Shown here: positions 12,590 to 25,174 of the stretch, piece after piece
Numbering within the stretch: position 1 is the stretch's first letter
Layout of the letters: each line of letters opens with the position of its first letter
From: Fasciola hepatica
Taxonomy: Eukaryota; Platyhelminthes; Trematoda; Plagiorchiida; Fasciolidae
DNA: 64,000 bases
Reading direction: 5' to 3'
NCBI GenBank assembly: GCA_948099385.1
Contig: CANUEZ040000107.1
Location: forward strand, 3,472,001 to 3,536,000
Translations under genes and position numbers: made by a program
The notes under the pieces: generated by a model
The model's input: the letters and a program-made list of their open reading frames with translations, nothing else
The model's database searches: none
Told to the model about the DNA's origin: nothing

Positions 12590-13883
12590 ATACAAACTAT
12601 CCAGGAGTTGGGTTATCTCAAAAGATACAAAGCTGCTTAAGTGGATGGGTGTTCTCTATCTCAGTCAGGGATGGAGAGGAAGCTTTGGTTTCGGAGTTAC
12701 CAAAGCTCCTCCGAGTACTTCGGGTTAGTGAGCCGATTATCCGGGAATGGCATGAATCAGTGACTGTGTGACTGTGTACGAGATAGGTGATAGGTCATCT
12801 TGTGACAACAGTGAAGGAATTAGTTTGGTGAGTCACGCATCCAAACTGCTCGTAGGTATCACTCTTCACTGATTATCGAACACCCGTGAAACTTACGTGT
12901 AAGTCCACAATCCCTTTGCTGTTTGGCCTCAAAGTGACATTCGACCGCATAGTTCTCTGGCCCTGCTTTTCATTGCAGAGTGTTTCGGAGAAATTTGTTT
13001 CTCTTTTCCAGTGCTTGTATGTGTACAGTCGGAGCTGAATTCGTGTTTACGGTGATCTTTCATCCGATTCCAGCACGAGAAGTGGTGTTCGTCAGGGTGG
13101 CCATCTTTCACCCTTCCTCTTCTGCTTTGTAATTGAAATTGCTCTTGAGATAGCCCTGAGCAGCCAACTGTCTGACTTGGAATACGCGGACGATATCGTT
13201 CTTTCGAGTGAAAGTCCAATGAAGTTTCAAGTTTTTCTCGATTGCCTAAACAACAGTGTAGCAATGTTTGGGATGCGTTTTGCGTCTTCAACTTGTAAAA
13301 TGCTACTGGAAGACTGGGTTGGCTCTACACCAAACCTTGTATTGGCAGAGAAAGTCCCTACTGAAGTAGATACTTTTTTTTTAACTATGCAGTTACATCT
13401 TACCGGGTGGTCAGATAAAGTATGAGATGTCGTGACGCATACAGAAGATGCGTTTGACCTGAGTCATCTGTGGTGCCGGCATAACATCCAATTGTCTATC
13501 AAGGGTCGAGTGTACACTACGCCGTTAGACCTTTTATTTCTCATTGTTTGAAACATGGTCATTGAGGGTAGAAGATAGAAGAAGACTGTCGGTGTTTGGG
13601 CCTCGATGTCTCCGTGGTATTTCTCGAATATGGTGGGAGTCTCGCATCTGCAATGATGAGGTTAGCCATGGAGTTTTGGTAATCAGTGATCAGTCACTGG
13701 AACAAGTGCTGATTCTAACGGGTTAAGGTGGCTGGGACATGTGTTACGCATGCCCCTGAGGTAGATTTCCTCGGTGTTCGCTGTTCTCCGAGGTAGGTAG
13801 TGGTTTGAATATAGGTCGAGGCAACTTATGCATCACATAACAAAGTGGTATGAAAACCTTGAGCAGTGGGATTGTCCAAGCGG
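12590..13883 (+). pseudogene. LINE B reverse transcriptase remnant
   Basis: ELGYLKRYKAA (about 12605) matches EMSYLKRHKAAVPDG of LINE H. Later come EYADDIVLSSES (about 13178, catalytic box intact) and MFGMRFASSTCKMLLEDW. The middle of the RT is collapsed and the frame changes repeatedly. The segment 12257-12714 is present here but deleted in the inverted partner C. Confidence 0.75.
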
Positions 13884-14068
13884 GACGTGTGATACTTTGT
13901 GTGGTGGTGCACAACACCGGCTTAGGGCATGATTGGAAACAGCTGTTTCGCGACCAGTAGCAAAGTTGCATTCGGACTTTTTCTCCGTCTTTGTGATAGA
14001 CCATACTCTGAGGTGGCAGCCAAAAACAGAGTAAAAAAGTGCGAGATTGACGGTTGAATGAATTGGTA

Positions 14069-16464
14069 CCGGCACACTGCCAGGCCCAATATGAGAAAAA
14101 AGGAAATGGGATCAGTGCTCTATTCAGCAATAAAATTTACGCTTTTTAAGTAGCTAAATTTGTCTCTGACAGGTTAAATGGAAAGGGGAAAAAGTCTAGG
14201 AGAAGGGAAAGAGAAACTGATTTCCACAGGACAATACATCCTAGAACATGTTGTAGTCTATTTCTAGAGACAACCTAATCCAAGTTATTCGTTTGATTCT
14301 CTTGCATCTCACATGAATAAGCCCCTTCAACGGCTGCCGGTAGGTTAGCATATTGAATCTAGGGCACTCCCTAATTAGTCATGAATAAGTTTGCGTTTTG
14401 TCTCACTTTCGGTGCAGGTGCATAACTTTTTTTCCTGATCCAGGGCATTGCACTAGAGTTAACAGCCCAGGAAAACTCAAAGGGCAAATCTAACGAGGAA
14501 GATACTGTTTTCTGTTCAAAATGAATAGATGATCGGGATTTCGAAAAAGTGGTCCTTCATGTTACTATGGTGTGGTTGCGATCACCCGTTTTACAATCGT
14601 ATCGCCCATTGAAAAAAAGAAACACCAGATATTAATTATTAATCATGAATTATTGTGCCAAGAAGCTGTTAGTGTTCCGGTCAGTAGGGATGATCCGTTG
14701 GTAATGATTGTTAAAGAACTAACATTCGGGCCCTTACTTGAATATTTCCGAGGGTCGAAAAAATCCCGAGGGAATTGTAGTGTATTATGGTGTTGAAAAC
14801 GTTTTATAATGGTTCGCAGAATTTGGTGTACAAACAACCAACCAGGTTATCTGCACTGTTTAAACTCCAAACAAATCATACTGTAGTATGGAATTTAAAA
14901 TAGAAGGATTCCTAGAATCACTTTTCAACCGAAATAATGTGATTAGTATAATCTGCAGCTATTCATTTCTCACATATAGAAGACATTTTTACATAGTGAT
15001 ATCTAATCTTTTCAAAGATGAGGTCAACAATAATGCTTAAGACAATATCAGATAGCAATATCCCATGCTTATTAGTGTAGTAGGCAAGTCTAGTGTCTTC
15101 CAAAGGAGTTACAAGTATCCAGTTTATAAAACAACAAGAAAGCCTCCATGAGCCGAAGCCTGGTAAGTGCATCACAGGATTATACACTTACATTATTCGA
15201 ACACCAATGAGGCTGGCGACAAACAGCTCATGACACTAGTAACGACTACAACAAGCGGATGAGCCCGACTGTCGTTGCACAAAATGTTTCCATAAAAAAT
15301 ACCGATAGCGTGAAATGCTTTGTCTAACAGCTCCACAGGAATAAAATTAAACAGGTAAAAAAAACACAGAAGAGCAACCTCATTGAAGCCGATGAGGGTG
15401 AAGAATTTAACAAATGTGTGTAGGATGGCGACACATTGATCAGCGTCCAGATTCGAACTGTTGACAGTAGGATTCTGATCTGGAATTCATTATCTGATCA
15501 ACGACATGATGGAAGGTTGTTGCTTGCATAAATTGCAGGTCAGTCTGACTGACTCAGCTTGTTCGTTTCACTATATTAATCCTCATTTCTACCACTCAGG
15601 CTTTCTCGAATTTTTAATGGTTGTTTTTATATCTCCTACGCCCTTACGAAAACCGAAGCACACAGGTTTGCTTACGAATTGTTTCCAGTGTCAGTTGGTT
15701 TTTCGTTCAAACAAGTTCGACTACTCGCGTCCGTACTGAAATGGCTTCGGCAGTTTCACAGTAGTTTTAGACAAAATTTCACCCAAGATCATGACACTTC
15801 AAAAGTTTGGTAACAAGCACACATAAGAATCATGAAATCTGATATTCTAGGACGAAGAATTCAATCCTTCTGAGGTGGTAAACTCAGTGTAAAAAAAAAC
15901 GCTGTCAAATGGTGCACTCACATTGTCAGTATTTTTGTTGTTGTAATGTTTGAAAAAGGAAGAGTGTTTTTCATTCCACTAACGTCCAATTGGACATGAA
16001 TTTCGAATACGTGCAGTGTGCATGCGTTTTCTAGTTTCAGTGCATGCAGTAGGTTCCTCCGTAAGTAATCAGATGACGAAAGCATCATCCGCATAAAAAA
16101 AAATCAACTATTAGAAGCACATATACAACGTTCATTTAATAGGTCAAACATGTCAACTTCCACTCTCGAATGTTTTTGTAACGGTGCGTGTCGCATGGAA
16201 GGGGAATAGTGTGAAAATTTTGTTTGTTGCATTGACAGATTATTGCGTCTTTTTCAGAAATAAGGTTCTGTGGATGAACCATAGCTGAATCAATCCCGAT
16301 ATTATCATCACTTTACTATTTCCGAAAACCGCAATCATCACTTGTGGGTTACATGGGTAGCAATATATTGACAAGCTTTGGTTGAGACCTCGAACGTAAT
16401 ACGTCGAATTATCTACACTGTGACCAGTGTTTTGTTATGCAAGGATTTCTGTCCATTTGGACAG
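14069..16464. other. no supported gene
   Basis: Unique-looking DNA between LINE B and the exons at 16465. Open frames at 14572-14796 (+), 14963-15187 (-) and 15506-15739 (+) show no domain and no paired splice sites. Confidence 0.4.
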
Positions 16465-16822
16465 TCAGGAATATCAGCAGCGATTATCATGTTGTACGAG
16501 TTGAGCAAACCATAAAACCGGTTTCAAGATTGCGTCGTTTCAAGTTACGTGAGTGCAACCTAACCGCAAAATTAATTACAACACTGAAAAACCCAATTAA
16601 ATAGTTTTGTTCACTTCATGGTTCGGTAAGCTAAAATGAAACTTCACAATACTGTTTTCAGAACGGGTGTTGAAATCTACCCCTGGAACCAACACGCCAC
16701 ATGCGTTGCTCATACCAAAGATGAACGCGCCCCAAAAACCAGGTAAACTTCATTTAACAAAATGTTAACTCATAACAATACTTCTAACAGTAGACGAGAT
16801 ACCGGACAAGGTGATACAATAG
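16465..16822 (+). CDS. 3' end of an unidentified host gene, three phase-matched exons
   Basis: Exon 16465-16548 follows a 'ccatttggacag' acceptor and ends at 'TTAC|gtgagt'. Exon 16662-16742 follows 'tactgttttcag' and ends at 'CCAG|gtaaac'. Exon 16791-16822 follows 'cttctaacag' and ends with TAG. The introns are 113 and 48 nt. Phases agree at both joins (one base plus two), and the joined frame has 63 residues with no internal stop, including RVEQTIKPVSRLRRFKL and ALLIPKMNAPQKP. It is basic, proline-rich and probably disordered at the C-terminus. Earlier exons were not found. No family is recognised. The agreement of three splice pairs and frames is the main support. Confidence 0.5.
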
Positions 16823-18044
16823 GAGACAAATGTGACGGAGTAACACAATTTTCTGACACTAACAACGCTACAAACATTGATCGCACTCGGCTTCATTGTG
16901 ACCGATCGCCATGAGTGGTGTGCAACCATAGGTAACAATTCGATGAAGATGAGGGAAGATCTGCAGATAAATTGTTATGTACTTTGAACAGAAGATGCAC
17001 GTATGCAGCTTGTGGACGAATTACTGATCCAATGAATGTGACTCAGTAGTCTTTTCCGTTAGTCATTGGTGCTTCTACTACTATTCAGTTCGTTGGTATC
17101 TGTGCTCCCAAATGGCTTCACTTCCGTCTGATGTGCCTTTGATCTCCAAAACGACTTGTGCCATTAGCCCAGGGGAATCTATGGATGACTGAGAAAGGAC
17201 AATTGTTTTGTTCGGGCACCACTGTCATTTAGATGAAAACTGAAACACTGCATTATTCAGTATTACCGGAACATACAGTGTGATTCAAAGGAAAAAAGGA
17301 GAGAATTGCTCCGTAGAACTAGGAGGGATGAATTTTTACAAGTAAAATAAGTCCACAGCCAAGGTGCAGCTTTGTGTACATTTTTTCCAGCAATGTAGTA
17401 AAGCATACTCAAATTGAAGGAACACATGAACGGTGGTATACAAGGCGACAACGAGGCAGCAAGCAATCCCATTGGTTGTTGGTTTGATCAGTGAACGCGT
17501 TGAACGTAAAATTATTCTTCACTACAAGACCGTTTTTTGAAAGTGGTAACTCGTTGTTCTTGTTTTGTCTAGTCCGAGTGATATACAGAGCTCTCAAAGC
17601 TCTGGCTGAATGCGGTTATTCAGGCACATGCGATTTTCCACGATTGCGTTATCCACAATTTAGCGTATAGCGATAAGATCATAACCCCTTCGTGAGATAA
17701 TCAACCGAAACAAAAATGCATCTGTGACGCATGGAGGCCCAATATAAAAGCCTACACTCGCCATTTCGTTAGGGTACCTTGTGGTTATGGCTTGCCGTGG
17801 TACCTGAATAGTAGGGGTTAACGACTGAAGCTTCCGCAAAAATCAAGAGTTGCAAAAGACTATGATATCTCTGTGTTGGTACGGTCACCAAAACCGTTTT
17901 CGAGTGGCGGTAATCAGCTTATTTATACTAGCATAGCCCAACTCCTTGTGTAGATCGTGGAACAACTTTGGAATAGTGACTGGGTCCTGAACCGACAAAC
18001 ATAACGCCCGGCGACATCCACAGACATCGGTTTTCATTGATCTT
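16823..18044. other. no supported gene
   Basis: Presumed 3' flank of the exons before it. A minus-strand open frame at 17409-17597 and another at 17263-17472 carry no recognisable domain. Nothing else is seen. Confidence 0.4.
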
Positions 18045-18155
18045 CGCCTCCATCTCTCTGCTCACCAACGCGCAACCAGCCTTGTCTTGTGGTTGAGGTG
18101 ACGACCAAAAATCGAATCACAGTAGTGCGAGGTTGTTGGTTGAAAGAACAGAACT
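18045..18155 (+). mobile_element. LINE 3' end fragment
   Basis: The sense strand ends 'gcgaggttgttggttgaaag' followed by 'aacagaactgac', the same 3' terminal block and degraded tail as the complement of 55000-55060 and 63550-63610. Only the last ~110 bp of the element is recognisable. Confidence 0.5.
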
Positions 18156-19514
18156 GACTTTGGTCAGACTGTGGACGAAACATGGGTGTTGACAGCGCTC
18201 GACCAATCAAGTCATCGAAATGGAGATAATACAGGGTAAGAATCATGATGATGCCACACAACGGACCGAAGTAGCTGATGGGATCTCTTGATTTCACACT
18301 AACGAATCACTCGACGAGAAATCCTCATTCTTAGCACTTTAGATCTGTAATCTCATAACTGTGCCCTGTTGGTAGATATCTGTTTATCGCTGTTGATTTT
18401 CCGATGTACTAACGTAGGTTCATAAAATGTGACACTAATGGAGCTTGGATTATGAATTTCCGGGCGATATGGATAACATTGATGATAGTCTGAGTACCCA
18501 GAACAAGACTCCGGATTACAAATGCCTCTTAGCCAAGTGGAATGGACAATAGAACCTCTTAGTCACAACAGACGTATGCAATAACAAAAACCGCCGGAGA
18601 CTGAACAAGTGGTGTTGTTGACTCCTATTCATATTAATGCGGACCCTTCGTCAGTGACCCAAACGTGTGATGCCGCTTGAGGACAGTGTCATAGTACTAA
18701 AACAATGAATGACCTTTGATTCAGTCCAACCTTGATCAATTTCAATGTATTGCCACCTAATATGGCCTGCATCAATCTGAACAGAAGACAACGGAAACAA
18801 CCCTGCTCCCTACAGCGTGCTCCCTCGAGACTAACTTTTGGGAAATCTTATATTATCTGACGGACAGACAGTAGATTAGGTTCAAAGACTGACATTAATT
18901 CATTTCTCAGTGAAACCGTAGAGCTAAAGACGTGCGCATAGAGCAAATTAAACTTTTGTATCGCACTACCCATCGACTACAGGTCATAACCTCTTCTTTT
19001 TCTTTCTAGACGCAGATTCCCGATATGACTGAACACTGAAAACAAATAAGTTCACACGGGTCGCTTACATTGATGTGCGACAAATTTGTAAATGCGTGGC
19101 ACACTAAATTAGTCCTCGAAATAATCACGGCGATTATATCACTAGATTCGAAAAAACAATGTGAGGAAGCCACACGTAGATTGGGAGATCCGCATTTCCG
19201 GCGCTTAGTTCAATCATTAAGTCGTTGATCTACAAAAAAGATTTGAACCATCAAAATTCGCCCGTATTCACTACAGACTTTCTCACAAGGTAACAACACT
19301 GGAATGATCTTCTGACTGATTCGGAGGGGCTTATTTTGTTACTTTCGCAGTTAATGGCGTATTTGTCAAGGATGCAAGACGCATGTACTTTTCGTACAAG
19401 ATTTGCTGCGTATGTACTCGACTGATCGAATGTAGTCTTCGGTGTTTTTGTTTCCAATCTGAACTTTTACTTTAATCAGCGGGAAACCGAAATAATTTTT
19501 TAAAACTGTTTATG
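18156..19514. other. no supported gene
   Basis: A strong acceptor-like site ('cttctttttctttctag' ending at 19009) is followed by only eight codons before a stop, which is too little to call. No other feature is seen. Confidence 0.35.
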
Positions 19515-19782
19515 ACATGCTTGCGCATGAGTGCAATAGAAGGTTTATACTCTATTGCCACAAAGGCCAGCTGCACTATTAGAGATAACCACCAAACAGG
19601 ACCTGAGACTCGGAGTGGATTGCTACATAAGGTCCAAATAGGTCGGGTGTGGTAAAGGGCAGGACGACAGTGGATTACTGTCTACCACCAAAGTGACCGG
19701 TGGTGGCAAGGACTCGAATCTCCGACCTCCGAGGTGATGGTCAGAGGCTCTGAACCACTCCACCACCACCGGCGGTTTCGCC
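19515..19782 (-). mobile_element. tRNA-derived SINE, copy 1
   Basis: Read on the minus strand, the head has an A-box-like TGGTGGAGTGGTT and, 34 bases later, a B-box GATTCGAGTCC, the spacing of a tRNA gene with its internal RNA polymerase III promoter. A body of about 190 bp follows ('gtggtagacagt', later 'ccgagtctcagg'). The whole unit aligns over its length with 30610-30890 (minus), and the body also with 50225-50315 (plus). It is not a functional tRNA, because the acceptor and anticodon stems do not form cleanly. Confidence 0.7.
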
Positions 19783-20350
19783 AAGTCATAACAACGCCTC
19801 AGCTCCGATGGCAGGACTTGACCAATCTTTCATTTTATCTGGAAACATCTGCAAGGCATAATTAACTGATTGTGCGAATGGAAAATGTTATGCTTCCTAG
19901 ATCTTTGTTTGGCCTCCTAACCAATCAAATCAACCTAAAATTTGATGAATATTGGTCATGAAGGATGACACTAGTAACGCAAGTCAGACGGTTACAAATA
20001 AATCTGAGTTATCGCGTCAAGCACAGTTCTCACGTCACGTAATCTGAGAAAACCAGGATGTTTTTCACCTACCCAGATTCCGCTAGCCCCGAAAGTGCAC
20101 GATCGGACGTGTGTGCAAGCGAGTCAGTGCGCCAGTACACAGGAAAATACTTCTGGACCAGACAAAACAAAATTGAAGGTCAACTACATAGGTTATCATC
20201 ACGACCGAATTTTTCTCACCGTGTGACGAAAACAAATACAACCGATCAGCGTGGGCAATTGACTTTGGCGGTATCTGTTTTGGTGTACTTTTATGAATTC
20301 CATTTGCACCGCACAATTGTGTGTATGCACGATTTTTCCTCGTTGGCAGA

Positions 20351-20800
20351 TTGTTGATCCCAAAGTGACCAGTCAGCTGGGTGGATCTATTTACTTCAAA
20401 AGTCTGATGTCTACGTTAGTAGAAAATTGGTTCAATCTAAACAAGGAAATTACTCAATCCCATGTTTATCAATGAGTTCATGACCAAAATAAATCAGCGT
20501 TTTTATCGACAGAAGACTACGGTGCCGAGGTTGCGGCAAATCAAACGGTACATCCGGGAAGTAGGACCGGATGAATTATTGGTTTTTCGCGATGTAATTT
20601 CTGCGTCGCGAGCCTGTTTCCATCAGCTGTATCTCGTCATAACTTCGGACGATCCAACTTTTTCAAGCTCCACAAAATGTGCGCACATAATGCTGCAAAT
20701 CAAAGTTGACACTTGGTTGAGAAATTCTGCAACTTCTTTTCACATAGTACTCAATAGCTGTATTATACTTCCAAAAATAAAGAAAAAAAAGGCTTAAGGC
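20351..20800 (+). CDS. possible exon(s) of an unidentified gene
   Basis: After an acceptor-like 'cctcgttggcag' (ends 20350) an open frame reads IVDPKVTSQLGGSIYFKSL and continues to a stop at 20473. The second frame, open from 20462, contains VPRLRQIKRYIREVGPDELL and VFRDVISASRACFHQ. Both have protein-like composition. Either one frameshift near 20462 links them, making this a pseudogene, or an intron does, but no phase-consistent intron was found. No family is recognised. Confidence 0.25.
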
Positions 20801-21299
20801 AGCTGAAGGAGGACGTTGACCGTTGGTGGCACGCCCCGGCCCTCAAATCTAAAAGCCTTCCATCCGCGATGTCGCTTGTTTGGTCACCACCGGTCATTAC
20901 TATCCCTTTACTACGGAGAGCAAAAATGATAAAACGAATCGTGACAGGTTTACGTTATTTCAGTTATTTAATCAGAGGTGATCTTGTTTTCGTGGATTCA
21001 CTTGTATGGTTAAGCTACACTTTCATTTTTCAAAAGATACTATATTTTGCGACACCTTCTTCTGGCTTCCCGAAACACATGATGATCCCCATTAGATAAC
21101 TTGTTGATCCTCCAGCGATCCACATGAAGCAAATGACGACAGTCATGCTAGTAACCTGGCTTCCCGCACTTTCTGAGGTTCGCCAATAAAGTAGTTTTCC
21201 GAAATTACGGTGGACTGTTTTATATTCTTAGGCACAGCTGTTTCCGTGCGCTCAGTATTAGCAACTTTAGGAAAGGACAATTTAAAGCGCTGAGCAAAA
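20801..21299. other. no supported gene
   Basis: A 76-codon open frame (20869-21099, plus) has no domain. The right end borders the 3' UTR of LINE C. Confidence 0.35.
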
Positions 21300-24200
21300 T
21301 GCGTCCTCCATCCTTTCGGTTCTTCCAACCACCAACCTCGCATTACTGTGCTCCGGATTTGAATCCTACCTCTCAGCAGGGAAAAATAAACTGAAGCATG
21401 AAAGGAGAAGCCGAAAACAAATAGAATAAGCGGACACACGGAAGACGAAGAAACAGTCCCATGCAACTAAGCCACTGTCCACGACACTTAACCAAGTCAC
21501 TTGCGCTCCACAATTCAGAATCAGGAGAAGTCCTGCTTGGACAATCCCACTGCTCAAGGTTTTCATACCACTTTGTTATGTGATGCATAAGTTGCCTCGA
21601 CCTATACTCAAACCACTACCTACCTCGGAGAACAGCGCACAACGAGGAAATCTACCTCAGGGGCATGCGTAACACATGTCCCAGCCACCTTAACCCGTTA
21701 GAATCAGTACTTGTTCCGGTGACTGATCACTGATTACCAAAACCCCATGGCTAACCTCATCATTGCAGATGCGAGACTCCCACCATATTCGAGAAATACC
21801 ACGGAGACATCGAGGCCCAAACACCGACAGTCTTCTTCTATCTTCTACCCTCAATGATCATGTTTCTAAGCAAAGAAAAAGAACAGATCTAACGGCGTAG
21901 TGTACACTCGACCCTTGATAGACAATCGGATGTTATGCCGGCACCACAAATGACTCAGGTCAAACGCATCTTCTGTATGCGTCACGACATCTCATACTTT
22001 ATCTGACCACCTGGTAAGATGTAACTGCATGGGTAAAAAAAATTATCTACTTCAGTAGGGACTTTCTCTGTCAATACAGGGTTTGGTGTAGAGCCAATCC
22101 AGTCTTCCAGTAGCATTTTACAAGTTGAAGACGCAAAACGCATCCCAAACATTGCTACACTGTTGTTTAAGCAATCGAGAAAAACTTGAAACTTAATTGG
22201 ACTTTCACTCGAAAGAACGATATCGTCCGCGTATTCCAAGTCAGACAGTTGGCTGCTCAGGGCTATCTCAAGAGCAATTTCAATTACACAACAGAAGAGG
22301 AAGGGTGAAAGATGGCCACCCTGACGAACACTACTTCTCGTGCTGGAATCGGATGAAAGATCACCGTAAACACGAATTCAGCTCCGACTGTACGCATGCA
22401 AGCACTGGAAAAGAGAAACAAGTTTCTCCGAAACACTCTGCAATAAGAGTCAGGTCCAGAGAACTATGCGGTCGAATGTCACTTTGAGCCCAAACAGCAA
22501 AGGGATTGTGGACTTACACGTAAGTTTTACGGGTGTTCGATGATCAGTGAAGAGTGATACCTACGAGCAGTTTGGATGCGTGACTCACCAAACTAATTCC
22601 TTCACTGTTGTCACAAGATGACCTATCCCCTATCTCGTACACAGTCACACAGTCACTGATTCATGCCATTCCCGGAGAATCGGTTCACTAACCCGAAGTA
22701 CTCGGGTCCTGAACTCCGGGCTGCTTCGATAACCGAGTAGACAATTCTGCCTGGTAGGCAGATCATCGGTTGTCGTCTCGAGACAGTTGCGCAGGATGGG
22801 TGACTTCCGCGTTGGTGCCACCGCTAGCCAGACGTAAACAGAAGCGAACACGTGCAGGTGTGTGATTTTAGTCCAAAGACGTGAACTAAAATGAACGACA
22901 ATCTTCGACTGATCTACCTCAGTGATGATCAATGAGAATATGGTCAATCTGAGTCCAAAGCTGTGAAGACGTAAGAGGACCCTATGCGAGTTTATGCTAC
23001 TTCTTACTCTTCAGAGATAATCTGTGTTCAGAGCACAGCTGGATGACACGATCGCCGTTATTGATGTGATCGGTCGGGATAGCAGAAAGACCTTGTATAT
23101 GCTTTTCGGAATACCCGAAACAGCCCACTCGGTCATTGAAAATTCCCAGCAGTGACCACCATGTTGGTTGAACGCACGCCTCGAAGCATCTGAGACAAAT
23201 CCCGAATAGAATTCATCTTTGGTCCCAGAGGAACTCCAATGAGTGAGCACAAACACAGACACGACGAACAAGCATCGACGCTTCATTGTATTGCCAATGA
23301 CACATACAAAACCGTCCCAGCGAACTGCAGACAAACGGCTGTGTACTGAAATCCAGTGCACGCCGAGCCGTCGTGCTGTAGGCGATCCCGGTGACAACCT
23401 GACCGTGATTACAAGACAGCGAATCAGGGGACACGCAGACTGTGTGACGGAATTTGTATGGCTTATGTGCCCAACCCATTAGGTCGAGAGAACGACACAG
23501 CGCCGAGTCTGTTTGGTAATGTATTTTCTGGGCTAGTCAAAAGTCAAAGGTGTACAGGACACGTGTGAGGCAGGCATCAGCGCACGTGTCATAGCAGGGA
23601 CGCAATCAGGGGGCGGATACACGAGTCAGAGTCACGTATTACGGGAAAAGCAAGGCAGACGTGGGATTAGAACACGTCACGAAAGACCAATGCTTCATTG
23701 GTCAATGCGTTCTGGAATGGAGTATGGCTAGCGTCAACCTTGTATGTGCCTGTGTGTCTACACATGGGCAGGATTTGAATCCATTGGCGGCATTGTGTGT
23801 GTGTGAGACGGCTTGACGGTGCGTGTGACTGTTTGAACGAAACACCATAAAGCGAAGAATAGAAATGACCGTGTGGGTTAGTGCAATCGATTGGCGGTCT
23901 GTGACGTCGTGACAGTCGTATCGACCGTAAATCGTGGACAGAAAAAAGAGTTGAATAAATGACAAAAAATGAGATTTGAGATTGTAGCGAAAACTAATGT
24001 TTACAGTGCAAGTGAAGCGACAGACTGAGGTTGCGAAGTGATCACAGAAATGGGATCTCGTATGCACGTGTTGGAGACAGCATGCATCCATCTTGAAAGT
24101 TTCAAGAATTCCAAATAGGACAGACTGGTACCTAATCTGACATAGAGTGGGAGTGTTGAAGACAATCAAGTGGAGTGAACATGTAGGCTCAAAATGTGTG

Positions 24201-24490
24201 CTCGATTTATGTCCTCTTCCTGAACGATTGCTTTCTTTAGAGTGGCAGTAACCGGAGATATTTGGCATCGATCTCAAATTAGCGGAGCGGAAATTGATAA
24301 GGCTTTTTACAGGAATGGATGGTGTAGGTTTCTGGCCGAATCATACTTCACGGCTGTCCACGCCATAAAAGGTGTATTTTGGTAACCCTAACGGGAGCCT
24401 TGACTTGAAAGTCTGATCCACAAGGCAATGGGGCTTTTACCCAGAAAGGGAACGCTACCAAAGCACCCCTGAGGGAACGCAATAGCTAGT
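21300..24490 (-). mobile_element. LINE C, right arm of the large inverted pair
   Basis: Same family as LINE B in opposite orientation. Its 3' UTR ends near 21300 on the sense strand with 'gcgaggttggtggttggaag'. The part 21530-24444 is nearly identical to 10496-13883 in reverse, including the same endonuclease insert. Relative to B it lacks the segment equivalent to 12257-12714 (458 bp); the junction has a 4-base microhomology (ccga). A 191-codon open frame (23702-24277) crosses part of the endonuclease and the insert, but it is a chance fusion. Broken element. Confidence 0.8.
21982..22239 (-). pseudogene. LINE C reverse transcriptase fragment
   Basis: EYADDIVLSSES followed by MFGMRFASSTCKMLLED, the catalytic-box and palm segment, identical apart from a few positions to LINE B. 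The frame stops shortly afterwards. Confidence 0.8.
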
Positions 24491-25170
24491 TGTTGTGTGA
24501 GAGACTCAGGGTTTCGTGGAATGTGAGCAGTTGTCGTTCCGACAGACGTAATCTGTCTGCCATTTCGGCGTATGCATCCAAAGATGACGAAATCCCCACG
24601 ACCTCTTACACAAAACCAGCCAGGCGGATATCGTGATTCTGGCAGGAGATATGATTACCGTCATCGAACGATGTGTCAGGGTGCGTAGCGTTTACTCTGT
24701 GGTTGCGATACATGGCCACCTCGCGCTGAATATGCTCGGCATCTTTGTGTTCGACAGCCGATGTCCCCGAAGAATTGCTCGTACATGGTGGGAACATCGA
24801 GTGAGCAATGACGAAGTTCATCGTCGTGTGTTTGGTGCTGATAGTCGTCCTCTGACAGAGATAATCGCTCTACACCACCTCCGATGGCTCAGACATTTTT
24901 CGAATGTCTGTCTATCGTGTACTTTTCTGTGCTCTAATCGTACTTGCTGGACAAGGCTGGAAGTGGAAATGCTCCGGTCAGATGATGTCTTGGCGTAGAG
25001 GTATGAAAAAGATACATCAGCATTGGCTTCGGTGGGTACTTCCCGCCTTTTTGCTTGGGCTCGAAGAGATGTTGTCTTTGATTAGAGACGTTGAGGGACA
25101 TGGCTCACAACCGAAGTCAATGTCGCGAATACTGTACGATCTATCGGTTGAATTCCCGTGCCTTACATCC
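24491..25170 (+). mobile_element. LINE D, LINE A family, internally deleted
   Basis: It starts inside the endonuclease (LSAISAYAS, then IVILAGDM at about 24633, matching LINE A) and jumps at about 24655-24685 directly to the RT C-terminus (RTWWEHRVSNDEVHRRV, then IIALHHLRWLRHF). About 1.9 kb of LINE A sequence is missing between these points. The element is 5'-truncated and internally deleted. Confidence 0.75.
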
Positions 25171-25174
25171 ACAA

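Larger units (their letters stand above)
10090..14068 (+). mobile_element. LINE B, CTGAA-tailed LINE family copy, left arm of a large inverted pair
   Basis: The 5' region (10090-10500) matches the 5' region of LINE G (complement of 46380-46960), and a degraded upstream ORF can be followed in both (MDVWVEHLERPRTAGEM here, MDVGVEYLGFLSTVEEV there). It continues with an endonuclease interrupted by a foreign insert, an RT remnant, and a 3' UTR ending near 14068 with the family's degraded tail. The segment 10496-13883 is nearly identical to the complement of 21530-24444. Multiple stops and frameshifts. Confidence 0.8.

Noticed and set aside
18960..19040. Strong acceptor 'tttttctttctag' as evidence of an exon
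   Set aside because: Only eight codons follow before a stop, and no phased upstream exon was found.
19705..19782. Functional tRNA gene on the minus strand
   Set aside because: The A and B boxes are present, but the stems do not pair well and the block recurs as the head of a longer SINE unit.
23702..24277. 191-codon minus-strand frame as an intact gene
   Set aside because: It spans the endonuclease start and the foreign insert of LINE C, so it is an accidental fusion.
10496..24444. The B/C inverted pair as a simple assembly duplication
   Set aside because: The arms have distinct flanks, scattered substitutions and a 458-bp indel, which an artefactual copy would not show; long reads would settle it.
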